From: Acholoe squamosa
Taxonomy: Eukaryota; Annelida; Polychaeta; Phyllodocida; Polynoidae
DNA: 64,000 nt
Direction of reading: 5' to 3'
NCBI GenBank assembly: GCA_949317995.1
Contig: OX439052.1
Coordinates: 42,280,599-42,344,598, forward strand
The notes under the pieces are model-generated. The model saw only the letters and a program-made list of their open reading frames with translations. It was not told where the DNA came from and made no database searches. Within the stretch, counting starts at the first letter, position 1. Each line of letters opens with the position of its first letter. The position numbers and the translations under genes are program-made. Below are positions 1 through 10,038 of the stretch, piece by piece.

Positions 1-184
1 TATTGCTGACATGTGCAAGCAGCATTTCAATACCTGTCCAGGGCTGAATGTTTAAACAACCATACAGCGGTCTCAAGATGTACTTAAAATTTGCTGAGTC
101 ATTTAATAAATCAACTAATCGGTAACCTTTTAAGTAATACTAAAACATACACGTGTACTCTAAATCTTTGATTTATCATCACAG

Positions 185-275
185 TGGAGAGCTACATGAA
201 GAGTGTCAGTGAGACTGGACTACAAGTGACTCTCAGTGATATTGCTTTGTTCACCGGAAGCTCAACATTTGCACT
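185..275 (+). CDS. internal exon of an unrecognised host gene (gene A)
   Basis: A 91-nt exon is predicted between a pyrimidine-rich acceptor ending in CACAG and a strong donor (CACT followed by GTAAGT). One frame is open across it, reading ESYMKSVSETGLQVTLSDIA and then LFTGSSTFAL. It enters with 2 nt of a split codon and leaves with 2 nt (CT). The next exon at 960 starts with the single base that completes that codon, so the phases agree. I do not recognise the protein. The earlier exons lie left of the window; the first 55 bases also have an open frame but no convincing donor. No membrane segment or cysteine pattern is visible. Support comes only from splice signals, phase and an open frame. 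Confidence 0.5.
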
Positions 276-311
276 GTAAGTATGCTTTCTGATAGACAAC
301 CTATGCAGACA

Positions 312-515
312 CACTGTGAAACAAATGTCCTCGAAATAACGAAGGATTCCTCGTCCCATAGTGGCCAGAGATCCGTCATTATTTTTAAAGAGATTCTGTT
401 ATTTTCACAGAGATTCCTTGTAAAACTACACTGGCTCCCTATCAAATAATTACGATGGTTCACTGTTCAGTTTTACAATGATTCCTGGTAGATTCAACAG
501 TTATTTTTTACAGTG
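312..515. mobile_element. MITE, CACTG-ended family, copy 1
   Basis: Short inverted ends (CACTGTGAAACAA and TTATTTTTTACAGTG) bound about 204 bp. Related copies lie at 13,081-13,262 and about 17,833-17,978. The shared core includes CTAAATAATTACAGTGGTTC and GGTAGATTCAACAGTTATTT with small changes. It has no coding capacity. It sits in the gene A intron. Confidence 0.6.
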
Positions 516-959
516 CAGAGCTGCATGGAAGTTCAATATTTTTAAGCATTGATCCATCCCTGGGGTACCAGTCTCAGAAACAGGCTACCCAAGGCTGAAT
601 TAATGCAAATGCTTTGAACTACGTGTATCTCTGCATTGATATCATGTTAAATTGATATATTTTACATTATTTATCTCTTGTTAACTAGTAATGTGTAACT
701 GAATTTCATATTTTAACTGTAATATGAACAAAGTGATTTTGAAAGAAGTATTGCCTCCCTGACTTTTATGAACAGAGATCAATTTTAGCTAAATAGATAA
801 AAAAAAATAAAAAAATAATATAAATGCAGTTTCCATATAAAGTGTACCTCCAAAGCACAGCCCAAACCTTTTTGGACCCTACAAGGTTCATTCAAGGTCA
901 ATCCTTGCATATAAGCCGCACCATGTACATTAAATATTAAGGTGTATTTATACTTTTAG

Positions 960-1122
960 GTCAGTGTTTCGTGGTAGTCAGATGCTCAACAACATAACAT
1001 CCAAGGGCAATTTAGCCCTGATGCACACAGGTTTCCGGTTGATGGAAAAACATGAAACTCTCACTTCAGTTGATAGAGTTATATCTGCCATATTTAGCAA
1101 ACAATACCATCTGCAGAAGTGA
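960..1122 (+). CDS. terminal coding exon of gene A
   Basis: This exon follows an acceptor ending in ATACTTTTAG and completes the codon left open by the exon ending at 275. It reads SVFRGSQMLNNITSKGNLAL, then MHTGFRLMEKHETLTSVDRV, then ISAIFSKQYHLQK and a TGA at 1,120-1,122. There are 53 codons after the split one with no internal stop. A GT inside the exon (CACACAG followed by GTTTCC, about 1,029) could serve as a weak donor, but reading straight through stays open. No known domain is recognised. The stretch NNITSKGNL contains a possible N-glycosylation site (NIT). The 684-nt intron contains a copy of the CACTG-ended MITE. It looks like the C-terminus of a host protein encoded mostly outside the window. 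Confidence 0.5.
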
Positions 1123-1764
1123 TCAATGCATTAGCCAATGCAGTGATATCCAAGCTCTGGTTAAGGGAAATAAGGATATAATCTAGTGGTGTCTAGGCTT
1201 TGCCTAAAGTTGGCATATCTGCTAAAAAGATAGATTTGAAAATCTCTGGAAACATGTCTATAGAATTTTGAAATACTCATCCCTTGTGCTATGCATATAT
1301 ATTGTTCCCCTCTGCTTGCCCAAAGTGCCTAAACGTGAAGTGTCAAATCACAACAGAATACACTTCATAGGATGGCCCTTGACATTCCTGCTCAACTCAG
1401 TACCACCTGTTGGCTAGTCTGACAGGTTTTGAGTAGTGTTTAGTATACCTTGAATATTCGGACTGGCTATTCAACCACAGCACACAGGCTCCCTCTATAG
1501 GAAATCAGACATACCTGATTTAATATTAGGACAGGAATTCACAGATACAGGACATAGGTTTCCTTTTTTATTTGGAACAGATTATTTCACATACACATAA
1601 CATGTCGGTTTATGCTGGCTAGATGGTGATTGATGAGCAACCCAAAATTTCATGCTATGATAGTGGACATATTTACTTTAAACCGATCCAGTACCAGCGG
1701 AATGAAACTGCACTTTATATTTATGATTGTCTTTTTCAAATTTTGGATGATCGAAGAAATGTAT
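1123..1764. other. 3' flank of gene A, nothing else seen
   Basis: This is AT-rich sequence after the gene A stop codon. No clear polyadenylation signal is close to the stop, and I see no further exon or recognisable repeat. Confidence 0.4.
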
Positions 1765-2128
1765 GTGTAATGGTTCGAGTTCTTATATAACTTCGGTTAA
1801 GTTCGAGATATGTTAAAATCAAGCAAAAAAGTTAGCTTGGGTTAGTGCAACCGGCACATGTTTATTCATGAATCATATGAGTTCGAAGTGGTGCTACAAG
1901 GATAGCTCGGTGCTCAACAGGTGTTGCTCTGGCCATTGCCAGAAGCCGACTGAACTCCCTACGCAGTCCCAGGTAGGGACTGGAGCAGCAATGACCAGTG
2001 CTGCCACCACCTCATAGTGGCCAGAGATAGAAGTAACCTCTGGTCCTACCGGTGGTAACCGCACCGACTGATCTGCCCTCTCGAATAGGGAGCTAAAACC
2101 ATATAAGACGCTCTACGAGCCCCTACAC
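1765..2128 (-). mobile_element. 364-bp dispersed element, copy 1 (inverted relative to 27,483)
   Basis: The segment is a diverged inverted copy of 27,483-27,837. On the minus strand it runs from GTGTAGGGGC to CCATTACAC. The ends share only about 5-6 bp of inverted repeat (GTGTA / TACAC). Near its start it carries TCTTATATGG, which could act as a TATA box. A solo LTR is possible (TG...CA lies one base in), as is a short terminal-inverted-repeat element. The direct flank here is only TAT/TAT. Confidence 0.55.
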
Positions 2129-3983
2129 TATCCCCATTGGCTATGACTAGGGTAGAAAACACGTAGGAAATAGTCTAAAAACTACAATAGGGCTTGAGGT
2201 AAGTATTTACACAATGATAAAATGGAGTGAAATACATTATAAAGTATGTAGCACTATGAAGCTAACAAACCGTAGTAGTAAGTATACTACTTCCAAGTGA
2301 GATACAGTTTTAACTTCGAGGGTAAGTTTAGTTAAATTATACAACAGTAGTTCAAAGAACAACTATTATATTTAATATGTTACAAGTACCTGGTTTTAAA
2401 TAAGCATTATGTCGTTACAATACCTATACACACTTTTACCCGAAAAAGAAAAGTTTAGAACTCACGTATGAGTTACCTTTTTAGATTTTTTTGGTCAGTT
2501 CGTCGAACTGATTTTAGTTTTATACAATGATACTAAAAGAATAAAGTTTCTATTCACACTCTAATTTAACTATGTTTTATATTTAAACAAGGATGGTGGA
2601 CATCTAAGTGACTTAGAGATATGTTAACATAGTACCATCTTGAGATACCAACTTCTTGAGATAGTTTTCAGATCAAAGGTACATAATACTGTAGTTCAAT
2701 CTTATACACATATATTATATTATGAGATCAACTCATTTATGTGTAGTTGAATAGTAGAAGTCACTTTTGGAAGTAATTAAACATAGAAGTATATGTGTAA
2801 TAAGATGTGGGCAAGTTCGAACCCATTCTCTAAATAATAATATGTAATAATGTTATAGTTAAAGATAACCCACCAGTGTAGTGGGTTTATCTGTACAATA
2901 ATAGTAAGACTTCAAGTGTCTTCGTATTTATATCACTGCTTGTCTGCAGATCCATTCGGCGGGTAGGTTGAACTTGGCGGTGGCAAACCGTGTTGCTGTT
3001 ATGCTGTGCCCTGATAAAGATGGGAAGATGTAGATCATTGAACACGATTCGAGGCTGCATCAGTCCGGTCGTCATGGCCATCAACGCATCCGTTTTGTGT
3101 TTAACTCTTCCTTTACCAACTACGCATTAATGCGTAGTTTTGGCCGATTTTGGCCGATTTTGGGCCCATATTGAGTACACTGTAACTTCCACAAAATCCA
3201 TTGAGACTCTTTGATTTTTTTGTTAGACCTAGCTTGAGTTTGGTTCTCCACAGAGTCCAAATAGTTAGTCTCTATCTCTTATACTTTTAGCATGGCAGTT
3301 TTACAAACTTGAGACAAAAACTTAAATTACCTTAAAAGTTTTCTATAGATTTAATCAATATTTAGGCTAAAAATCATGAAAAATGTCAAATAGTATTAAT
3401 TTTTTGGTGAAAATTGACTTTGTACATTTTTTCATGCTCAACAAAATGGCATGGAAAATATTTGTGTATTTTGATGCATTATTGGCCATTTTGGCTGGTT
3501 ACCATGGCAACAGGTGTGAAAAAATGCCGAATTTTCCATGGTTTTGGTTGCCATGGTAACCGAAAAAGAATGTCTTCCAAAATTCATTATCTGCCAAAAT
3601 TTTAACAAAACAAAATATTTACTACAATATTCACTTTACATCATTGCAATTGATACAGGGAGCACTGAGATATTGCAGTTTGAAGTTAACTCATGAGATC
3701 AACTTTTCTCATCATATCACCACATTTATGATGATATATCTCATTAATCAAACTAGATAGAGGAAACTCGGGTGTTGTTCTATCTAACTGATTAGCCTAG
3801 CTTAACCAGTCACCAATTCCCTTCTAATTTGAATATTCACATAATTCCAATGGTTTTTGAGAGTTTATGTTATAAACTTAAACCCAAAAATTTGCTCTGA
3901 AATACTCTGGTAAAAGAAGAGTTAAGTAAAGAGTTCTAACCTAGAAAATGAGTTATCTCTAAGTTGGATCGGCAGCAAATCAG
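2129..3983. other. AT-rich stretch without a convincing gene
   Basis: This 1.85-kb stretch lies between the 364-bp element and the degenerate gene at 3,984. A less AT-rich patch on the minus strand (2,887-3,105) is open for 65 codons and may be a further remnant of the same dead element, but no family is recognisable. At 3,140-3,165 the string TGGCCGATTT is repeated in tandem. Two perfect X-box palindromes lie at 3,498-3,560. Confidence 0.4.
3498..3560. promoter_or_regulatory. two full X-box (RFX-type) palindromes
   Basis: GTTACCATGGCAAC (3,498-3,511) and GTTGCCATGGTAAC (3,547-3,560) both match the RFX-family X-box consensus GTTRCCATGGYAAC at all 14 positions. They are 49 bp apart and are reverse complements of each other, so they can also pair as a hairpin. 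No start of a gene is visible beside them. They could be real RFX sites or the arms of a small fold-back repeat. Confidence 0.45.
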
Positions 3984-6900
3984 TTATTTATCTGAGGTCT
4001 CCATTGCACAGGCCTGGTCGGACTTCAGATTTTCTGGTATGTTACCAGTCGGTTTATCAGACCTAGCAGGTGAGGCAGTTGAAGCAGAGCCGGCTGCTGT
4101 ACTGGGACCTGACCTGGGATTCAGTGATGTAGATGGTCTGTTCTTCAATTGCTGTTTCATCAGCAACTCGAAGGCAGACTCAGGTGTAACATCCCATTCA
4201 GAGAAAAGGCACCCGAAATCCCCCATGAATTTAGCATCCATGAAGTCTATCTCTTCCCTTAGTTTCCTAAGCTTCAAGTCACACATGCCCTTCGTGGCAG
4301 CTTCCTTCAGATTCCTATCTGCGGTTTTGCGGTCCTCATCAACCTTAGCATGGGCCTCGGTCATGATCCGCTCAATCTCTCTTCGCTTTATTTCATGAAG
4401 GCATTCAAATACGCCTTCGGTCATACTGCGAAGATAAGTCACTCTCTGATTTAGGTGGCGTTCTTGCCAGGCTTTGGAAACCTCCTTCTGGATGTTGATG
4501 GACTGTTTGCATCATTTTTTGATATACTCATCTGGGTCCCTGACATCCAGGTCAGTCGTAGTTTGAACCCTATGGAGAATAGGTCGCCAGTAAATTCTGG
4601 CAGATGACGGTGCTGGAGGTGTAGGAGAACCCTCCCCACCACTAACATAGCCGGACTGTGCAGAGCTCATGGTTACAGTGCTCAGAGTCGTGCTGGCACA
4701 TGTGGCAGCTGGCAGAGCACCTACCCCACCTTGAATAGGCAGTGGTTGGTTTGGATCTTTCATGGCCGCCTCCTTTCCAGGACCGGAAGTGCACCTTTTG
4801 CAGTCGGTGCTCGGTTTGAAGGTGGACCCATCGATCCTTGAGTCTTCCCTCCAGCAGACAGTACCTGCGACTCCTTACCAGGAGTCACAACTGTCTGAAG
4901 GGCAGGAAAATCATCTTTACTCTTCTCACCTCTGACAATTTGTGCGATGGTATGCACATTCGGAGTCGTTTCAATTGTATTTGATGGCGTTCGAGATTGG
5001 TCTACCCGACCTCGAATCCAATCATCGTACGTATACTGGGTCCCTGACCTGAGCTAGGTCAAGAAGTCGCCAGCATTCGATTGTTGCATCAAGGGGGAGA
5101 CTTGTTCCATACCTCGAGGACCAGTCTGGGACATGTTCTCCTCTCGGAAGCCTCTGGTGGCGCAGGTGACTACGACTCGGATCTCGATCTCTTCTTTTCC
5201 TTATGGCTTAGATCAACCCCGGGGTGGGGCTTCACCTTGCCATGCTTATCCAGGGTATCCCTGTCCTTCCTCATGACCTTTACTTCCCAGTGGGTTTCAG
5301 GTGTCATGTCGAACCTGTGAGACTTCACATTTCTCGTAAAGTAGGCATCCTGTCTGCCTTCGGACACATGACAGAAGTACTCGGTTGTAATGAGTAACTC
5401 ATTTCTTTCCTTCTGTTTGAGGTCGTACCATGCACTCATGAGTTGGAATGCAACTTATGGACTCTGGCCATGGCGTCTTCGGCCTTCAGTCCATGTTTCT
5501 CAACAATGTGTTTCGTCAGTCGTCCGCGACGGCGTGTGACATAACCATTGCATTTCTTGTTCTTCTGTTTTCTCGTTCTTCTCGTTGGTACATCGGTATA
5601 TCAGTCCATGATGCATGTGTGTTTCTACAAGATGTCGATAGATGTGATCCTTACAGGACCACTTCTTCTCAGTCTCATGCATATTCACACACACTTCGAA
5701 AGGACAAGTCTTTCATCGGCTAATATAATTTGAAGCTGCATACTCGAGCTTCGTCCTGTGTTCGTAACCATAATAAGTTCTCGGGGTTTTTGAGGTGTCA
5801 CTCAAGCTCGCTACCCACACTCGGTAGAACTTTGAGGGTGTTGTCTCATCCAATCCTCGTCATCACTTTCGTCATGACGATTCCTAGCAGGTGGGATCGA
5901 ATATGATTTGGCATATCTTTCACAACGGCCAAAATATCTCGGGGTGAACGTTTTGAAGTATGATCTGGTGTTGGACCAGATTTCATTCTGTTCTCTGGTG
6001 GTAGCATCCTCAAGGGGTTCGTCATTCCGATCAATGTCTCCATTCCCATTGGTGTCGACCTCCATATCGGAGATTTCACCCTCCTCAGTTACCTCAAAGG
6101 CTGGAACTGGTGGGGGAGCCTGTACCTTCTTCGGAGTCATAGACTTTGAAGAGGCACTGGGTACCCCACGTTCAGGTGAGGTCGGTTTCCCAGGTTTAGG
6201 ACCTGATTGATTCCGTGATCGAGAAGACCTGGTGGATGCACCAGAGTCCTCACTGTCGGAATCCTCTTTAACCTCCTTCTTTGAGAGTCTTTTCCTGTTT
6301 CGACGAGGTTTAATCTCTTTGAAACCTTCCTTCTGGTCTTTCTCCTTCTTGAGTTTCTCGATGTTCTTTCTCAAGTCGGTTTTCTTCTTGAGGAGAGCTT
6401 TTCTCTCCTTCTCCATTTCAGCCTGTCTCTTTTCAAGGTCCTCAAGGGTTTCCTCGACAGAGTCAGGGTGAACAGCATCAGGGACTACCTTGGCGCCAGT
6501 GTCTTCTCTCGTAGACTCCTTGGCCATTCTAGTGTCCTCCTTCATCAGTTCTTCATCCTCCAACAGCTTGTCTTCGGATTCTCGAACTGGCACACAATAC
6601 GCATATGAATCGGAGGTTGGATCTGCCCCCAGCGGTAGATGCTTGGCAGTCTTTCATCTATAGTCCATAGATCAGTGGTGTCTCAAGGGACATTCGAAAT
6701 CGCTCATCCTCAGCGATCTCGTCGACTACCTGAGTTAATGCGTCAGAGCCGCACATGGCCTCAGCTAGACTGTAGTAGTCACACCAGTATGTGTCTCTAG
6801 TGATGTTGTCAATTTGGTTGTCTGTGACGCCCTTGACTAATCTCATCTGTAAATCCATGGAGATACAGTCTGGTGGCAGACCCTTACCTCCAAGCATCCG

Positions 6901-7251
6901 AGGAGAGATCCAACGGTCCTTGCCTGAAGCGGTACGGATGTACCCCTTTGTCACATTAATCCATCCTCTCAGTGTTGGCTCTAGTCCGGGGACAGTGACT
7001 GGCACTTCGAGAATGGCGTCAGCCAATTCGGGGATTACTACCTCCACTCTCGAGTTGGTTCCTACGTTCAACAGAACTTCGGAATGGTGACTTGGTCCTT
7101 CTGGAGTCAGTGGTGCTGGTGTAGAACCATTGGTTGTCGTTGGTTCGGCAATGACCTCCTAAGTGTCCATTGCTTCCTCAGATTCGGTGGCTGGGACAGG
7201 GTGTCCCTCGGGGTCGGTGTTTAAGGTCACCGTAACCCGGCTCTGGGCCAT
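3984..7251 (-). pseudogene. degenerate coiled-coil / C2H2-finger gene, possibly gag-like
   Basis: A continuous protein signal runs on the minus strand from an ATG at 7,251 (MAQSRVTVTLNTDPEGHP) to a stop at 3,984, broken by stops and frameshifts. In order it holds an N-terminal globular part (about 7,100-6,660) with GWINVTKGYI and DRWISPRMLGG; a long Lys/Glu coiled coil with acidic and Ser-rich stretches (6,640-5,811); two C2H2-type fingers (about 5,710-5,450), the first with TCPFEVC and HLVETH, the second ending LTKHIVEKHG; a charged stretch; a Pro/Ser/Thr-rich stretch (4,957-4,512); and a second coiled coil (LHEIKRREIERIMTEAHAKV) with a low-complexity tail. Breaks seen: an in-frame TAG near 7,170; a stop and shift near 6,655; a shift between 5,811 and 5,710; a one-base loss in finger 2; at least one shift between 5,450 and 4,960; and a TGA near 4,510. 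The codons are GC-richer than the surroundings. No reverse transcriptase or transposase is seen beside it. It may be a retroelement gag-like protein or a dead host zinc-finger gene. Confidence 0.55.
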
Positions 7252-9060
7252 TGTAGAAGTCCAAAAGCAGCCAGTCCTTTCTTACACTCTACTTCGAATA
7301 GTATTCGATACACCGCCTCGCTCAAGAATTGGTTTTAATCGCAGTGGAGACTCCCACCAAACAAAAGCACGTCCATTTCCTTCGGATTGAGACGCCTGCT
7401 ATGAGCGACAATGGGTGCACAACAACTCTCGGCGCTTTGGTATGCATGCGCACGGGGGGCTGCGCCACTCCAGTTTTTAACCAGCACGCCACCTTTCCCA
7501 CTGTGGCAAGAACTGGTACTGCGTCAAGCAGCGCCTCTCGTAGTTAGAGAATTTTTCTCTCTGTTTTGTCGTTGCGTTGGTGTGTACCTACGCTGGACAG
7601 AAAGAAGCACAAAAGCATGGACACAATAAATTGGGGGTGTGTAAATCAATTTCAGAGTGGGTGGCACCAGGGGGGATTTTCGGCAATTCTTCACCTCCCT
7701 TTGTTTGAACTTTAAGGTTGGGGGCTGGGGGATGGGTCAAAAGTGACAGATCCCCCTTTCCCCTGGCCCCTACTTTCCATGCCTATGATACTTGACATAC
7801 AAACAAGGCTAGATAATGCTACAAATTTACCAACAGGACCATGGACTTAAACAGGGTCACAGTGTTTGACACAGATGGACAGATTAACCTTTGCTAACTT
7901 TTAATATGAAGTGTTTCTCAAAAAGTAGGAGTACCCAGTAGAACACAAGAAATAGATTTTAGTCTACTCAAAGAGATGATGTACTAGACTTACATACAAT
8001 GATGCATGTGGCTGCTGCAATTCAGGAATAGATTGTTCCTCATTTTGTTTACATCAAGGACCAAGATGATGTTGATAAGAGTGGCAGTGCCTGAGGACAG
8101 AATAAGTTGTGTGATGACTAATAAGTGGGGCTTATAGTATTATCTAGAGCTAGAGGTGCACCTTCTAGGCCATCTAAAACAGTACTAAACTTCTCAAAAT
8201 AAAGACCCAGCTGCACCTCTAGCTTTTCCTTCAACTCAGTGTATGACCTATACATTTGGTGCAGCTTATATGTAAGGCATTACAATAGGTCAGGAATTAT
8301 ATAGGGAGGCCAAATGCCTTCATGGAAGTGAGAAAAATGGATTAATTAACATTTGAATCATACCTCTTGCCTGTTCATATGTGTCTTAAAGCTGAACAGA
8401 ACCAACAGCATTCAGGCTTTTACTTATCCAGTAATATCCCTATATGCATGTCTATTAGTCAAAGCTAAAAGGTAAATACAATGATAACTGGGGATAGTAA
8501 GGTACTTGAGCAAGTCATGGCTTGCAAAAGAATTGCTTCAAAATAAAAAATAAATTTGGCTGACAGTTCTAGCTTGATCCAGGATTTCAATGATTTTTTT
8601 GGCCAAAATTAGCGTCGTTAGACACGTAATTAGGTCAATAATCCATGATTGAGCCAGATATCCTCTCAGAAACAGTCGGTTTGTATTTCCTGACCTAAAA
8701 AACATACTTCTTGCCTTTTCATTTGTGTTTCTAAGTTGATTAGAACCAGAGATAGAGAGATTTCAAGTTATGAATAGCGTTTTGGCGACCATCTTGAATA
8801 TCTCAAATTGCTCAAGGGTGAGAGCTCCACATCCGCTTGGATATTTTCACCTAGACCCTATAGATGAATAATCAGCAGAGAAAAACCTATATTGGAGAAG
8901 TTGAGTTACCCCTCATGGCTACCAGACTATACAGTATAGGCAGGTTTTTAACACCTGCTTCAACCTGTTGCAACGCCGGAAAATCCTGCGTCCTGCTCTA
9001 ATACTAGTAGATGTGTTACTAAGTATGTCAAATTCCCTTCATTCAAATAAAAGCCTACCA
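7252..9060. other. non-coding stretch with short diverged repeats
   Basis: No gene is supported. G-rich and C-rich tracts occur at 7,630-7,770. A segment near 8,360-8,410 (CTTGCCTGTTCATATGTGTC) recurs diverged near 8,705-8,755, about 345 bp later. The string CTTTTCCTTCAACTCA near 8,225 recurs inverted near 17,730. Confidence 0.4.
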
Positions 9061-9067
9061 AAAGCTT

Positions 9068-9245
9068 ATAGATGTTGTTCCCTATGGTGCTGTGAAATAT
9101 GACATGGTGCCTCTGATCCCATCATCAGAGAGAGAATTGATTGGCAATTTCTCACCCAGCTTGACTCTTGATGTAATAGAAGATAGGTGATGGGAGATCT
9201 CAGATGGTGAATGGTAATGTAACTTCCGTCAATGAAGATGGATTG
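9068..9245. repeat. dispersed repeat U2, copy 1
   Basis: It is shared with 16,150-16,300, 29,855-29,945 and 52,585-52,690. Common strings include AGAGAGAGAAT, GGTAATGTAACT and a variant of CTTGATGCTTGATGTGATGG. It has no coding content and appears to be a leftover of older segmental duplication. Confidence 0.5.
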
Positions 9246-9295
9246 TAGCGGATGGATTAGGATTAGGAAAAGATGTGGATTGGTGAATAGGGTAA

Positions 9296-9552
9296 GGGAG
9301 TGGTCATTACCGTTATCATTTATCAACAGGTGGGTGGTGGGGTTGAAGGGGGGGTTAATATTTCACACCCCTGCTGGGATGAGGGGGGGGGGGGTAAAAA
9401 CTTTTGACCCTTCTTGAGGGTCAGGCTAAAAAATTTATCATCTTTTTAGCAACAATCCAGTGCATTACTATAGATCAAAGGGGGGCACGAAAAATTGTTG
9501 TGCGTCCGTGTGAAAACCCACCACCCCCTGTTGATAAATGATGACCTCTCCC
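9296..9552. mobile_element. Harbinger-like MITE, copy 1
   Basis: Inverted ends GGGAGTGGTCATTA / ATGATGACCTCTCCC bound 257 bp and continue inward through TTTATCAACAGG. It is flanked by TAA on both sides (9,293-9,295 and 9,553-9,555). A 3-bp TAA/TTA target duplication is the hallmark of PIF/Harbinger elements. A relative lies at 42,117-42,432. It is non-autonomous, with a run of ten or more G near 9,385. Confidence 0.65.
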
Positions 9553-9596
9553 TAAGCTACCCCTGACTTGCCCAGGGAGCCCTTAGGTACCCTATA

Positions 9597-9760
9597 TCTC
9601 TTATAGATTGTCCCTGACACTGAACCACTGACGGATACAGGCCGTATGTGTTGACATGGCAACCATTCTGCCACCTGGTGACAAGAAATCAGCCCTTTTA
9701 GGACCTCCTTTATCCTATGTTTATAAATAATTCATGGTGGCCTTTGTAAAATGACGATCT
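9597..9760. repeat. dispersed repeat U1, copy 1
   Basis: One of seven copies in the window (others near 24,256, 29,338, 36,908, 45,160, 51,755 and 63,783), all on the same strand. The conserved core is GTTGACATGGCAACCATT followed by a variant of CTTTTAGGACCTCCTTTATC. On the minus strand TGGCAGAATGGTTG and GGTTCAGTGTC sit at roughly tRNA A-box to B-box spacing, so an old SINE is possible. The core also differs from an X-box palindrome at only one base. Confidence 0.5.
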
Positions 9761-9778
9761 AACATTACAACTTTTTAG

Positions 9779-9807
9779 CGACGCCTGCCGAGGGCCAAGC
9801 TGGTGAT
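9779..9807 (+). CDS. possible 29-nt microexon of gene B
   Basis: The acceptor ACAACTTTTTAG and the donor GTAAGT (from 9,808) bound 29 nt. In the frame that ends at a codon boundary it reads TPAEGQAGD. The next candidate exon (13,471) begins in phase 0, so the two join cleanly. Its GC content is higher than the surrounding intron. A 29-nt exon is short and the entering phase cannot be checked, so this may be a chance pair of splice signals. The intron that follows holds the truncated retrotransposon at 10,039-12,785. Confidence 0.3.
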
Positions 9808-9915
9808 GTAAGTTTCATTCATAGATAACAGCCAATCAGGACGCCCTGTTTTTTTTTTAGTTTTACTATCATAGTAAAGGTCCTTTACAGCATCAGATAT
9901 AGCTTGACATCAAGT

Positions 9916-10038
9916 ATCGCACTGATACCTGATGCCTTGTTATTCCATGCAAACTACATATCGAGTGGGATAAAAGGCATTTTTAATGCGTCTCTTCCTC
10001 CCCTCTGCGCATATTTTCACATAAATTACCTTGCTCAT
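9916..10038 (+). repeat. left copy of 123-bp direct repeat flanking a retrotransposon
   Basis: It matches 12,786-12,908 over 123 bp with two adjacent mismatches (GATGCCTTG against GATGAGTTG). The repeat abuts the poly(A) end of the inserted element. The simplest reading is an unusually long target-site duplication. Confidence 0.8.

Noticed and set aside
1-55. Further exon of gene A reading IADMCKQHFNTCPGLN
   Set aside because: No convincing donor site follows, and the window edge hides the acceptor.
1765-7251. One complete LTR retrotransposon spanning the 364-bp element and the dead gene
   Set aside because: No second LTR copy is seen to the right and no polymerase lies between; the other 355-bp copy stands alone with its own 7-bp duplication.
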